This document shows positions 27,442 through 36,496 of a stretch of DNA of 64,000 bases, in pieces. The notes beneath the pieces were generated by a model. The model saw nothing but the letters and a program-made list of their open reading frames with translations. It searched no databases and had not been told where the DNA came from. Where the stretch lies: assembly GCF_013285155.1 (NCBI RefSeq), contig NZ_JABTEL010000009.1, positions 121,515-185,514 on the forward strand. Direction: 5' to 3'. The first letter of the stretch is position 1; each line of letters opens with the position of its first letter. This DNA is from Winogradskyella undariae (lineage in GTDB: Bacteria > Bacteroidota > Bacteroidia > Flavobacteriales > Flavobacteriaceae). The translations under genes were made by a program, and so were the position numbers.

Positions 27442-29019
27442 ATGGATAATTACGCAATAATATTTATTGTTGGAGGAATAATAGGAGGAATAATAATAGG
27501 GTTCTTTATAGCTAAAGCTTTAGAAAAAAGTAAAGCTTCAAAATTAATTGCTAATGCAGAAATTGAGTCTAAATCAATTTTGAAAGAAGCTAAATCAGAA
27601 GGAGAATCAATAAAAAAAGAAAAAATATTACAAGCTAAAGAGAAATTTATTGAGTTAAAATCAGAGCACGAAAAGGTGATTTTTTCTAGAGATAAAAAAA
27701 TGTCTGAAGCAGAGAAACGCATAAGAGACAAAGAATCTCAGCTTTCTAGTGAATTAAATAAATCTAAAAAATCTAATCAATCTTTAGAAAGTAAGATTAA
27801 AGATTACGATTTTAGATTAGAGTTTCTTGATAAGAAACAAGAAGAAATTGATAAATCTCATCAAAATCAAATCAAACAATTAGAAGTGATTTCTTCATTG
27901 TCTGCTGAAGAAGCAAAAGCACAATTAGTAGAGTCTTTAAAAGAGGAAGCTAAGACAGATGCCATGGCTTTCATTCAAAATCATGTTGAAGAAGCTAAAT
28001 TAACAGCACAGCAAGAAGCTAAAAAGATTATTATCAATACCATTCAACGTATTGGTACAGAAGAAGCAGTTGATAACTGTGTGTCTGTATTTAATATTGA
28101 ATCTGATGACGTTAAAGGTCGTATTATTGGTAGAGAAGGTAGAAACATTAGAGCAATTGAAGCTGCAACAGGTGTAGAGATTATTGTAGATGATACACCA
28201 GAAGCAATTATCTTATCTTGTTTCGATTCTGTAAGACGTGAAATTGCACGTTTATCATTACACAAGTTAGTTACGGACGGAAGAATACACCCTGCTAGAA
28301 TTGAAGAAATTGTAAGAAAGACAGAAAAGCAGATTGAACAAGAAATTATAGAAGTAGGTAAGCGTACGGTTATCGATTTAGGAATTCATGGTTTACATCC
28401 TGAATTAATAAAAATGGTAGGTCGTATGAAATATCGTTCTTCTTACGGACAAAACTTGTTACAACACTCGCGTGAAGTTGCTAAGCTTTGTGGTGTTATG
28501 GCTGCTGAGTTAGGGTTAAATCCTAAATTAGCTAAACGTGCAGGTTTATTACATGATATAGGTAAAGTACCGTCATCAGAAACAGATGTTGAAACGCCAC
28601 ACGCCATTTTAGGTATGCAATGGGCTGAGAAACATGGAGAGAAACCAGAAGTATGTAATGCTATTGGGGCTCACCACGACGAGATTGAGATGACAACATT
28701 ACTAGCGCCAATAATTCAGGTTTGTGATGCTATTTCAGGAGCAAGACCAGGAGCAAGACGTCAAGTATTAGATTCTTATATACAACGTCTTAAAGATTTA
28801 GAAGATGTAGCCTTTGGATTTACAGGAGTAAAGAAAGCTTATGCTATACAAGCAGGTAGAGAATTACGTGTTATTGTAGAAAGTGAAAAAGTTACAGATG
28901 AAAAGGCAGCTAGTTTATCGTTTGAGATTTCTCAGAAAATACAAACAGATATGACATATCCAGGACAAGTAAAAGTAACAGTGATTAGAGAAACTAGAGC
29001 TGTTAATATTGCGAAGTAA
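27442..29019 (+). CDS. rny: Ribonuclease Y
   Basis: A 525-residue protein. An N-terminal membrane helix (about 4-25) is followed by a long coiled coil (30-170), a KH domain ([19 protein letters not shown], near 230) and an HD domain with catalytic H371-D372 in LLHDIGK and AHHDEIE. RNase Y is a membrane-anchored endoribonuclease that starts mRNA decay. It begins 24 bases after the 6S RNA stem. Full family length. Confidence 0.97.
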   Translation: MDNYAIIFIVGGIIGGIIIGFFIAKALEKSKASKLIANAEIESKSILKEAKSEGESIKKEKILQAKEKFIELKSEHEKVIFSRDKKMSEAEKRIRDKESQLSSELNKSKKSNQSLESKIKDYDFRLEFLDKKQEEIDKSHQNQIKQLEVISSLSAEEAKAQLVESLKEEAKTDAMAFIQNHVEEAKLTAQQEAKKIIINTIQRIGTEEAVDNCVSVFNIESDDVKGRIIGREGRNIRAIEAATGVEIIVDDTPEAIILSCFDSVRREIARLSLHKLVTDGRIHPARIEEIVRKTEKQIEQEIIEVGKRTVIDLGIHGLHPELIKMVGRMKYRSSYGQNLLQHSREVAKLCGVMAAELGLNPKLAKRAGLLHDIGKVPSSETDVETPHAILGMQWAEKHGEKPEVCNAIGAHHDEIEMTTLLAPIIQVCDAISGARPGARRQVLDSYIQRLKDLEDVAFGFTGVKKAYAIQAGRELRVIVESEKVTDEKAASLSFEISQKIQTDMTYPGQVKVTVIRETRAVNIAK

Positions 29020-29038
29020 ATAGTATTTTAATATAAAG

Positions 29039-29071
29039 TAAAAAGCACTCTAAATTAGAGTGCTTTTTTAT
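29039..29071. terminator. Bidirectional terminator after rny
   Basis: AAAAAGCACTCTAA and TTAGAGTGCTTTTT form a perfect stem with A- and T-runs, between convergent rny and the kinase gene. It reaches into the last bases of the kinase gene. Confidence 0.85.
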
Positions 29072-30234
29072 TTTTTAAGCGTTATGGAGAAAGAAGTACC
29101 ATGATTTAAAGTGCTTTCTACTTGTATTTCTCCGTGTATGGCTTCAACTTGTGTTTTTGTAATATATAAACCAACACCTCTAGAGTCTGCTCTTTTAGTA
29201 CCGTGAAACGTCTTGTACATTTCAAAAATGTGATTTTTATATTTATCCATATCAATACCAATACCATTATCTGAAATTAAAATTTTAATGGTATTGTTTA
29301 TGTGTATGGCTTCAATAATTATTTGACTATCCTTTTTAGGGTCAGAATATTTTATACCATTAGAAATTAAATTATAAAATATACTTTCTAAATAAGGTTT
29401 GTTTGTAAAAAGAGTATCTCCTTTTTTTATCGCATTATGTACGGTGATTTCTTTGTTCTCTATATCTATTTTTAGGCTTTCTATTATTTTATTAGTAAAA
29501 TCATAAAGATTAATGTGCTCATTAAGATCTTGAGAGTCACTCTTAGATTTTATACTTACAATATCATCTAGATCGACAATAGTAGTGGTTAAAGACTTTG
29601 AAATAGTTTGTAGATGTCCTATTAATTCTTCTTTTTCATTTTCAGACTCAGCTTCATCATAAAACTCTAAAATATTTTTAAAATTACCAATATGAGTTTT
29701 TAAGTTGTGAGAAACAATATGTGTAAAACTATAAAGTCTTTTATTTTGACAAGTAATTAATTGAAGATTCTTTTCTAAAAGTTCTTCGCTAACTTTAGAA
29801 CTTGTAATATCTGTATGTGTACCAATTATACATGTAGATTTATTGTTTTTGTCTTTTTCTACAACCTTAGCTTTATCTAATATCCACTTGTAACTCCCAT
29901 CTTTACAGCGAATTCGGTATTCGTTTTCATAGAAATCAATATAACCTTCTAAAAACCTATTAAAATCTTTAAAATATTCATCTTTATCGTCTGCGTGTAC
30001 TTTATCATCCCAGAACTTTGAGGTGTTTTTTATATCGCTTTCAGAATAACCAATGATTTGTATAGATTCTTTAGAGTAGAATACTTTATTTGTGTTTATA
30101 TTCCATTCCCATAGTCCTATATTAGATAGCTCTATTGCAATTTTATACTTTTTGTCTTTATGAGAATTTGAAGAATACTTATTATTATAAAGATTATGGA
30201 TCTGTTTTATTAGGTTGAGATTGGGGAATTTCAT
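29068..30234 (-). CDS. PAS sensor histidine kinase
   Basis: A 388-residue soluble kinase. One PAS/PAC domain (about residues 33-148: IGLWEWNINTNKVFY, YRIRCKDGSYKWI) precedes a dimerisation region with H176 in HIVSHNLKTH and a HATPase domain with YNLISNGIKYS, ISDNGIGID and SRGVGLYITK. No transmembrane helix is seen, so it senses a cytosolic or diffusible cue. No response regulator is adjacent, so its partner is elsewhere. Confidence 0.88.
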   Translation of the reverse strand: MKFPNLNLIKQIHNLYNNKYSSNSHKDKKYKIAIELSNIGLWEWNINTNKVFYSKESIQIIGYSESDIKNTSKFWDDKVHADDKDEYFKDFNRFLEGYIDFYENEYRIRCKDGSYKWILDKAKVVEKDKNNKSTCIIGTHTDITSSKVSEELLEKNLQLITCQNKRLYSFTHIVSHNLKTHIGNFKNILEFYDEAESENEKEELIGHLQTISKSLTTTIVDLDDIVSIKSKSDSQDLNEHINLYDFTNKIIESLKIDIENKEITVHNAIKKGDTLFTNKPYLESIFYNLISNGIKYSDPKKDSQIIIEAIHINNTIKILISDNGIGIDMDKYKNHIFEMYKTFHGTKRADSRGVGLYITKTQVEAIHGEIQVESTLNHGTSFSITLKK

Positions 30235-30384
30235 GGTCTTTTTCTTTATTATTTAGAGCATAATATTTTGATTTTGTCACATGTGTGCTGACAATTAAAC
30301 CTTTATCTCATAAAAATAGTTCATAATTCTAAGTATAACTTATTTTTTATTGATTATTTAATATAAAACAATCAACTTAACACT

Positions 30385-31281
30385 TTATTTTCTAGGATGA
30401 AATTTATTTAAAACCTCACTTAAATGAGAACGATCTACATGCATATAAATTTCTGTAGTTGTTATACTCTCATGACCAAGCATCATTTGTATCGCTCTAA
30501 GATCAGCTCCATTTTCTAATAAATGGGTTGCAAATGAATGTCTAAAAGTGTGAGGCGATACGGTTTTATTTAAGCCTGTTTCTTTTACAAGTGTTTTAAT
30601 AATGGTAAAAATCATAGCCCTTGTAAGTTGTTTTCCTCTTCTATTTAAAAATAAAACATCTCTATATTCCTCAATAACTGGTTCATGAGGCCGAATTTCT
30701 TTTACATAAATGCTAATAAATTTTTTAGTTAAATCACTTATGGGTACAAAGCGTTGTTTGTCTCCTTTACCGGTCACTTTTATAAAACCTTCATCAAAAA
30801 ATAAATCTGAAAGTTTAAGGTTTGTCAATTCACTAACTCTTAATCCACAACTATATAAGGTTTCTATAATGGCTCGGTTACGTTCGCCTTGGGGAGTGCT
30901 TAAGTCTATACTAGAAATTAAAGTATCTATTTCTTTTACAGATAATGTATCGGGTAATTTTCTTCCTATTCTAGGGGTTTCTATTAAGTCTAATGGATTT
31001 GAGGTTCTATAATTTTCAAAAATAAGATAATCGAAAAAATTACGAAGTCCAGAAATTAAGCGCGCTTGAGACCTAGGATTGATATCTTTTGAAACAGAAT
31101 AAATAAATTCCTTAACAACATTTGTATCTATTGTGATAGGAGATTCTTTTATATCATGACTTTCAAGATATGAAATCAATTTTTTAATGTCATAGCTGTA
31201 ATTTTCAATAGAGTTTTTAGATAAACCACGTTCAATTTGTAAATAATGTTTGTAGTCTATGATTGCTTGTTCCCATTTCAT
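30385..31281 (-). CDS. xerD: Site-specific tyrosine recombinase XerD
   Basis: A 298-residue enzyme from ATG 31281 (MKWEQAIID). It has the N-terminal SAM-like domain and a catalytic domain with Arg in SCGLRVSELTNL, HTFRHSFATHLL, LGHESITTTEIY and the Tyr. XerD with XerC resolves chromosome dimers at dif. The five extra residues of an upstream in-frame start at 31296 are not typical. Confidence 0.92.
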   Translation of the reverse strand: MKWEQAIIDYKHYLQIERGLSKNSIENYSYDIKKLISYLESHDIKESPITIDTNVVKEFIYSVSKDINPRSQARLISGLRNFFDYLIFENYRTSNPLDLIETPRIGRKLPDTLSVKEIDTLISSIDLSTPQGERNRAIIETLYSCGLRVSELTNLKLSDLFFDEGFIKVTGKGDKQRFVPISDLTKKFISIYVKEIRPHEPVIEEYRDVLFLNRRGKQLTRAMIFTIIKTLVKETGLNKTVSPHTFRHSFATHLLENGADLRAIQMMLGHESITTTEIYMHVDRSHLSEVLNKFHPRK

Positions 31282-31547
31282 AGTTAAAAATAACAATTTG
31301 TAGTTTATTAAATTTTATAATAGCTACATTTTTTTTCAAAATTAAAATCCTTTAGTCTATTCATTTAATAAAAAAATAAACTTAATATAAGGTCTATTAT
31401 TTTTTTTTGTCTATTGAAAAAAGTAGATTTTCATTAATTATTTACAAATCAATTAGTTAGTGTTTTTTTTAGATTAACGAGCTAGAATCATCGATAAAAT
31501 GCGTTAAAATTTAACATTTTAAGGTTTTTTTTACAATTTTCAAAGGC

Positions 31548-31555
31548 TATTTTTG
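31548..31555 (+). promoter_or_regulatory. -7 element of porin gene
   Basis: TATTTTTG fits TAnnTTTG, 33 bases before ATG 31589. The 292-bp region between xerD and this gene is otherwise very AT-rich with no other structure that I can see. Confidence 0.5.
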
Positions 31556-31588
31556 ACCATCAATTTAATCAAAAATAAATTTAAAATT

Positions 31589-32230
31589 ATGAAAAAATTA
31601 TTATTTACAGCTGCAGTTGCAGTTCTTGGATTTTCAAACGTAAATGCACAAGAAGTTACTTTTGGTGCTAAAGCAGGTGTTAACTTTGCTACATTTGTTG
31701 GTGATGTTGAAGATACTGATGGTTTAACATCTTTTCATGTTGGTGGTGTCGCTGAAATTTCTTTTTCTGAGAAATTTTCTGTACAGCCAGAATTATTATA
31801 TTCTATGCAAGGTGCTAGTAATGAGTATTCTGAATCTTTTTCTGGATATGCTTATGCTTCAGAGTATGAAGTAAACTTATCTTACATTAGTGTTCCTGTT
31901 ATGGCTAAATATTATGTAGCTGAAGGTTTTAGTATTGAAGCAGGACCTCAAATAGGTTTCTTAGTTTCTGCTAAAGCTGATTCTGATTATACAGAATCTT
32001 TTGACGGAGAAGTAAGTTACACTGAATCAGAAGATGGTGTAGATGTTAAAGATGATTTTAACTCAATTGATTTTGGATTAAACTTTGGTGCTGGTTACAA
32101 AATGGATAATGGTTTAAACTTCGCTGTTCGTTATAACTTAGGTTTAGCAAATATAGCTAAAGATGCTGATGATGACTATAGTGTTCAAAACAATGTATTT
32201 CAAGTATCAGTAGGATATTTCTTTAACTAA
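31589..32230 (+). CDS. Porin family outer-membrane barrel protein (PorT-like)
   Basis: A 213-residue protein with a signal peptide ending at NVNAQ (about residue 20). The mature start EVTFGAKAGVNFATFVGD and strands such as FSVQPELLYSMQGASN and FSIEAGPQIGFLVSA define the outer-membrane beta-barrel family common in Bacteroidota. It is a paralogue of the gene at 33534. ATG 31589 is chosen because it starts the signal peptide. Function unknown. Confidence 0.85.
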   Translation: MKKLLFTAAVAVLGFSNVNAQEVTFGAKAGVNFATFVGDVEDTDGLTSFHVGGVAEISFSEKFSVQPELLYSMQGASNEYSESFSGYAYASEYEVNLSYISVPVMAKYYVAEGFSIEAGPQIGFLVSAKADSDYTESFDGEVSYTESEDGVDVKDDFNSIDFGLNFGAGYKMDNGLNFAVRYNLGLANIAKDADDDYSVQNNVFQVSVGYFFN

Positions 32231-32253
32231 AAGAAATAATTACATAATAAATT

Positions 32254-32284
32254 AAAACCGAAGCAATCAGCTTCGGTTTTTTTA
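32254..32284 (+). terminator. Rho-independent terminator
   Basis: AAAACCGAAG and CTTCGGTTTT form a 10-bp stem with a 7-base loop followed by T's. Confidence 0.85.
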
Positions 32285-32398
32285 TGCGTATATTTTAATA
32301 TCTTTACTTTATGAAGCTCACATGTTAAAAGTTCCGCTTCAAATTATATGTTTTATAACAAAAAAAACATATTACAATTAAATATATATAATATACAG

Positions 32399-32818
32399 AT
32401 GAAAAAGCTAATCATTATAAATGGACCAAACCTTAACTTGTTAGGTAAAAGAGAAACTAATATTTATGGAAGTATGACTTTTACGGAGTTTTTTGATTCT
32501 GTAGTTAAAAAATATCCCAATATAGACTTAGCATATTTTCAATCTAATATAGAAGGAGAGCTTATTGATAAAATTCAAGAAGTAGGTTTTACTTATGATG
32601 GTATTATTTTAAATGCAGCTGCCTATACGCATACATCTATAGGTGTCGGAGATGCTGTTAAAGGAGTGACAACACCTGTTGTAGAAGTTCATATTTCTAA
32701 TACGTTCTCTAGAGAAGAATTTAGACACCAATCTTACATATCACCTAATGCAAAAGGAGTCATTTTAGGTTTTGGTTTGCAAAGCTATGAATTGGCTATT
32801 GAGAGCTTTTTAAGCTGA
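32399..32818 (+). CDS. aroQ: Type II 3-dehydroquinate dehydratase
   Basis: A 139-residue protein, normal for AroQ. Motifs: IINGPNLNLLGKRE at the start, YFQSNIEGELIDKI, ILNAAAYTHTSI and VEVHISNTFSREEFRHQSYIS, which carry the active-site Tyr lid, Asn and His. It dehydrates 3-dehydroquinate in the shikimate pathway. ATG 32399 is used; an upstream in-frame start at 32348 adds an AT-rich, non-family leader. It stands apart from other aro genes. Confidence 0.95.
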   Translation: MKKLIIINGPNLNLLGKRETNIYGSMTFTEFFDSVVKKYPNIDLAYFQSNIEGELIDKIQEVGFTYDGIILNAAAYTHTSIGVGDAVKGVTTPVVEVHISNTFSREEFRHQSYISPNAKGVILGFGLQSYELAIESFLS

Positions 32819-32869
32819 TTTTAATCTTTTGGTGTATGTGATTTATTAAGAATATTTAAATTTTTATAT

Positions 32870-33352
32870 ATGAAGCGCTTTATTTTTACAGTCTTAATTT
32901 TAATAACCCTAGGTTGTTTTAATGGTTTGAAAGCGCAATCAGAATTTGGAATTAAAGGAGGGGTTAATTTAACTTTTTTTAATGTTGAAGAAGGTTCTTT
33001 TGGATCTAACCAAGAAGTAGAACTCGGATATTATGCAGGCTGCTTTGTTGATTTTGAAATTGAAAATGGTTTTAATTTACAAACCGAATTACTTTTTATA
33101 GGTCTTGGAGATTTTAAGTTTTTAAATGCTCCTATTTATCTCAAATATAATTTTGATGAGGATTTTAATATTCTTGTTGGTCCTAGTATAAATTATTTTC
33201 TTAATTTTTTTTATACGAAATTAAAAGTTAGAGCAGATTTAGCTTTTGCGTATAATTTAACTTCAAAATTAGATCTTCATATGAAATACACCATCGGTTT
33301 TGAAGAAATTTCACCCAACGTATTGTTTTTAGGATTAGGATATAAATTATAA
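32870..33352 (+). CDS. Short outer-membrane beta-barrel protein
   Basis: A 160-residue protein with a signal peptide ending at LKAQS (about residue 23). It opens EFGIKGGVNLTFFNV like the neighbouring porin family members but is about 50 residues shorter. It lacks the acidic mid-loop of its paralogues, and its last strand is VLFLGLGYKL. Probably a diverged member of the same family. It lies 51 bases after aroQ and could be read from the same transcript. Confidence 0.7.
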   Translation: MKRFIFTVLILITLGCFNGLKAQSEFGIKGGVNLTFFNVEEGSFGSNQEVELGYYAGCFVDFEIENGFNLQTELLFIGLGDFKFLNAPIYLKYNFDEDFNILVGPSINYFLNFFYTKLKVRADLAFAYNLTSKLDLHMKYTIGFEEISPNVLFLGLGYKL

Positions 33353-33470
33353 ATTCTTGTCTTTTTTTACAAATGAGTTAACCTTTTTCTTCATAGAGTT
33401 TAACCTATTGTAATTGATTTTCGATTGTTTTTTGACTAAAAAACGAAAGTTGTTAAACTGCTGTTAAGCC

Positions 33471-33502
33471 TTGTTTTATTGGTGTTTAGCTCTTTAGTTT
33501 TG
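33471..33502 (+). promoter_or_regulatory. Promoter of second porin gene
   Basis: TTG at 33471-33473, a 21-base spacer and TAGTTTTG at 33495-33502, followed 31 bases later by the ATG. Confidence 0.65.
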
Positions 33503-33533
33503 TGGTATTAACCAAAATAAATCAATAATAATT

Positions 33534-34175
33534 ATGAGAAATTTAATTGTATTTGCAACCGTATTTATATTCACATTATCATCTAGTTATTCGTATTCGC
33601 AATCAGATTCTAAAGCTGTGCAATTAGGAGCAAAGGGAGGTGTTAACTTCTCTAAAATTACAGGAGATGATTTTGAAGATGTAGATTCAAGAACAAGTTT
33701 TAATGCAGGATTAGTTGCTGAAATTCCATTATCGGAAAGAATTTCATTTCAGCCAGAAGTGTTTTACTCAGGTCAAGGTTTCAATGTTGTACAAGCCGAA
33801 GATCGATTTTTTAATACCAGTGAAGATATAGAATATCAGTTAGACTATATTCAGGTTCCTTTGTTGCTTAAAGTTTATTTAATTAAAGGTTTAAGTGTAG
33901 AAGCAGGACCACAATTTGGATTTAAGATTCATGAAGAATTTGATTCTGAACCTAACTCTGATGGTGGTGATTTTGAAATCAATGAAGACGATTCTTATGT
34001 GAAGGATTTTGATACAAGTTTAGCATTTGGAACATCTTATAAGTTTGATGGAGGTTTTTTTGTTAGTGCCCGTTATACTATGGGATTATCAAGTGTTTTT
34101 AAAGACGATACGCTTTTCGAAAATGTAGATGGTAAAAATGAAGTTTTACAATTAGGTCTTGGATTTATGTTTTAA
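33534..34175 (+). CDS. Porin family outer-membrane barrel protein
   Basis: A 213-residue protein with a signal peptide ending near SYSQS (residue 24). It shares the pattern of the gene at 31589: LGAKGGVNFSKITGDDFEDVD, FQPEVFYSGQGFNV, LSVEAGPQFGFKI and a final ARYTMGLSSVFKDD. The two are the same length and clearly paralogous. Function unknown. It has its own promoter and terminator. Confidence 0.85.
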   Translation: MRNLIVFATVFIFTLSSSYSYSQSDSKAVQLGAKGGVNFSKITGDDFEDVDSRTSFNAGLVAEIPLSERISFQPEVFYSGQGFNVVQAEDRFFNTSEDIEYQLDYIQVPLLLKVYLIKGLSVEAGPQFGFKIHEEFDSEPNSDGGDFEINEDDSYVKDFDTSLAFGTSYKFDGGFFVSARYTMGLSSVFKDDTLFENVDGKNEVLQLGLGFMF

Positions 34176-34202
34176 ACGATATCCAATTCATTTAATTACA
34201 TA

Positions 34203-34240
34203 AAAAAAGTTCCAGAATTATATTCTGGAACTTTTTTATT
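34203..34240. terminator. Bidirectional terminator
   Basis: AAAAAGTTCCAGAATA and TATTCTGGAACTTTTTT form a long stem with A- and T-runs, between the convergent porin and lpdA genes. Confidence 0.85.
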
Positions 34241-34243
34241 TTT

Positions 34244-34299
34244 CTAGCTTCTAGCTTCTAGCTTCTAGCTTCTAGCTTCTAGCTTCTAGCTTCTAGCTT
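34244..34299. repeat. Tandem heptanucleotide repeat (CTAGCTT)8
   Basis: Eight perfect, uninterrupted copies of CTAGCTT. The last copy overlaps the stop codon of lpdA (34298-34300). Each unit contains the palindromes CTAG and AGCT. Confidence 0.95.
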
Positions 34300-35674
34300 A
34301 TAGGTGAATTACTTCATCATAAGCAGCAGCAACAGCTTCCATTACCGCTTCACTCATAGTAGGGTGAGGGTGAACTGTTTTTAATACTTCGTGTCCTGTT
34401 GTTTCTAATTTACGACCTAAAACAGCTTCAGCAATCATATCTGTAACACCAGCACCAATCATATGGCATCCTAACCATTCGCCATATTTAGCATCAAAAA
34501 TTACTTTTACAAAACCTTCTTTGTTACCACCTGCACTCGCTTTTCCTGATGCAGAGAAAGGGAATTTACCAATCTTAACATCTAAGCCTTGTTCTTTAGC
34601 TTGTGCTTCAGTTATACCAACACTAGCAATCTCTGGTGAACAATAAGTACAACCAGGAATATTTCCGTAGTCTAAAGCTTCAACATGTTGTCCTGCAATT
34701 TTTTCTACACAAAGAATCCCTTCAGCAGAAGCAACGTGTGCTAAAGCTTGACCAGGTGTTACATCTCCAATAGCGTAATAACCTGGCATATTTGTTTGGT
34801 AGAAATCGTTAACTAAGATTTTATCTCTATCAACAGCGATACCAACATCTTCTAAACCGATGTTTTCAATATTAGATTTAATACCAACAGCAGATAATAC
34901 AATATCAGCTTCTAGTACTTCTTCTCCTTTTTTAGTTTTTATAGTTGCTTTAACACCAGATCCAGAAGTATCAACCGAAGTTACTTCTGCAGAAGTCATA
35001 ATGTTAATTCCTGCTTTTTTAAAGCTACGCTCTAATTGTTTAGAAACGTCATCATCTTCAACAGGTACAATTTTATCTAAATACTCAACAATAGTTACTT
35101 CAGTTCCTATTGAATTGTAGAAATATGCAAATTCAACACCAATAGCTCCAGAACCAACAACAATCATTTTCTTAGGTTGTTTTTCTAAAGTCATGGCTTG
35201 TCTGTAACCAATTACTTTTTTACCATCTTGTGGTAAGCTAGGAAGTTCACGAGAGCGTGCACCTGTAGCTATAATAATATGGTCAGCAGAATATTCTTTT
35301 CCGTCAACTTCAACTTTTTTCCCTGGTTTAAGAGTTCCATAACCTTCAATAACGTCTATTTTATTCTTTTTCATTAAGAATTTAACACCGCCACTCATAC
35401 CTTCAGCAACTCCACGACTACGCTTTACAATAGCATCAAAATCATGTTCTGCATCTTTAACTTTTAATCCGTAATCTCCAGCATGCTTTAAATATTCAAA
35501 TACTTGAGCAGATTTTAAAAGGGCTTTTGTAGGAATACAACCCCAATTTAAACACACACCACCAAGACTTTCTTTTTCTACAATTGCAGTTTTAAATCCT
35601 AATTGTGATGCTCTAATTGCTGTTACGTAGCCACCAGGACCACTTCCTAATACTATAATATCGTATTTACTCAT
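34298..35674 (-). CDS. lpdA: Dihydrolipoyl dehydrogenase
   Basis: A 458-residue flavoenzyme. FAD motif LGSGPGGYVTAIRA, redox Cys pair C41/C46 in GGVCLNWGCIPTK, NAD motif VVGSGAIGVEFA, GDVTPG and the C-terminal HPHPTMSEAV with the catalytic His. It is the E3 subunit of 2-oxoacid dehydrogenase complexes. No E1 or E2 gene is beside it. The stop codon lies in the CTAGCTT repeat. Confidence 0.96.
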   Translation of the reverse strand: MSKYDIIVLGSGPGGYVTAIRASQLGFKTAIVEKESLGGVCLNWGCIPTKALLKSAQVFEYLKHAGDYGLKVKDAEHDFDAIVKRSRGVAEGMSGGVKFLMKKNKIDVIEGYGTLKPGKKVEVDGKEYSADHIIIATGARSRELPSLPQDGKKVIGYRQAMTLEKQPKKMIVVGSGAIGVEFAYFYNSIGTEVTIVEYLDKIVPVEDDDVSKQLERSFKKAGINIMTSAEVTSVDTSGSGVKATIKTKKGEEVLEADIVLSAVGIKSNIENIGLEDVGIAVDRDKILVNDFYQTNMPGYYAIGDVTPGQALAHVASAEGILCVEKIAGQHVEALDYGNIPGCTYCSPEIASVGITEAQAKEQGLDVKIGKFPFSASGKASAGGNKEGFVKVIFDAKYGEWLGCHMIGAGVTDMIAEAVLGRKLETTGHEVLKTVHPHPTMSEAVMEAVAAAYDEVIHL

Positions 35675-35863
35675 GGGTAAGTTTTATTTATTGAATTATT
35701 GAATTTTTGTTATTACAAAAATAAGAAATTCAAAAACATAACCCCACAATCTATAGGGTTTAAATTATACTAATTTAAGATAAATTGATATTTAGAATCC
35801 TTTTAATTAAAAAGGATAGAAACATCGTTATAAGAGCTTCAGAGAAAGCTTTTTTATGTCTAA

Positions 35864-36355
35864 TTACTCCTTGTCTTCTACAAAGGTTAGTGCATCACCA
35901 TTAATACAGTGGCGCTTTCCTGTCGTTTCTTTTGGTCCATCATTAAAAACGTGTCCTAAATGTCCGCCACAATTAGCACAATGTTCTTCATCTCTAGTAT
36001 ATCCAATTTTGGTATCTGTACCAAAAGCAACATTACCTTCTATAACGCGATCAAAACTTGGCCAACCAGAACCAGATTCAAATTTATGTTCGCTTTTAAA
36101 TAAAGGGACATTACAAGCAGCACAATGATAAACACCTTTTTTGTGGTTATTATTAAAAGGACTTGAGTAAGGGCGTTCAGTACCGGCTTCTCTTAATATA
36201 AAATATTGCTCCTTGGTCAGTTGAGCTTTCCATTCAGCTTCTGTTTTGGTAACATTAAAAGTTACTTTTTCGTTTTCTTTTTGATTGCTTTTCTGAGCAG
36301 AACTATTGCAACTAAAAAATAATGTAATTAAGGCAATTATGAAGTATTTTTTCAT
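35864..36355 (-). CDS. msrB: Peptide methionine-R-sulfoxide reductase, lipoprotein form
   Basis: A 163-residue protein with a signal peptide and lipobox (LFFSC), so it is probably anchored in the envelope. The SelR domain has zinc Cys pairs (HCAACNVPLF, HCANCGGHLGHVF), SGSGWPSF and the catalytic Cys in KRHCINGDALTF. It repairs oxidised methionine in exported proteins. No msrA is adjacent. Confidence 0.92.
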   Translation of the reverse strand: MKKYFIIALITLFFSCNSSAQKSNQKENEKVTFNVTKTEAEWKAQLTKEQYFILREAGTERPYSSPFNNNHKKGVYHCAACNVPLFKSEHKFESGSGWPSFDRVIEGNVAFGTDTKIGYTRDEEHCANCGGHLGHVFNDGPKETTGKRHCINGDALTFVEDKE

Positions 36356-36496
36356 TTTATAAGTTTATTTATACAGTTTGCTATTTAAGTCGTAATAGTC
36401 TTTTGATAATTACGATAGTCTCTTAATTTATTTACTAAAAGCTTGACTTTTTATGAAAAAAAAATGTTAAATTTATAGACAAAATTGTTTGTGTAA

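Noticed and set aside
35840..35863. Hairpin AGCTT/AAGCT followed by T's as a terminator of msrB
   Set aside because: The T-run is on the plus strand, while msrB is on the minus strand and no plus-strand gene ends there.
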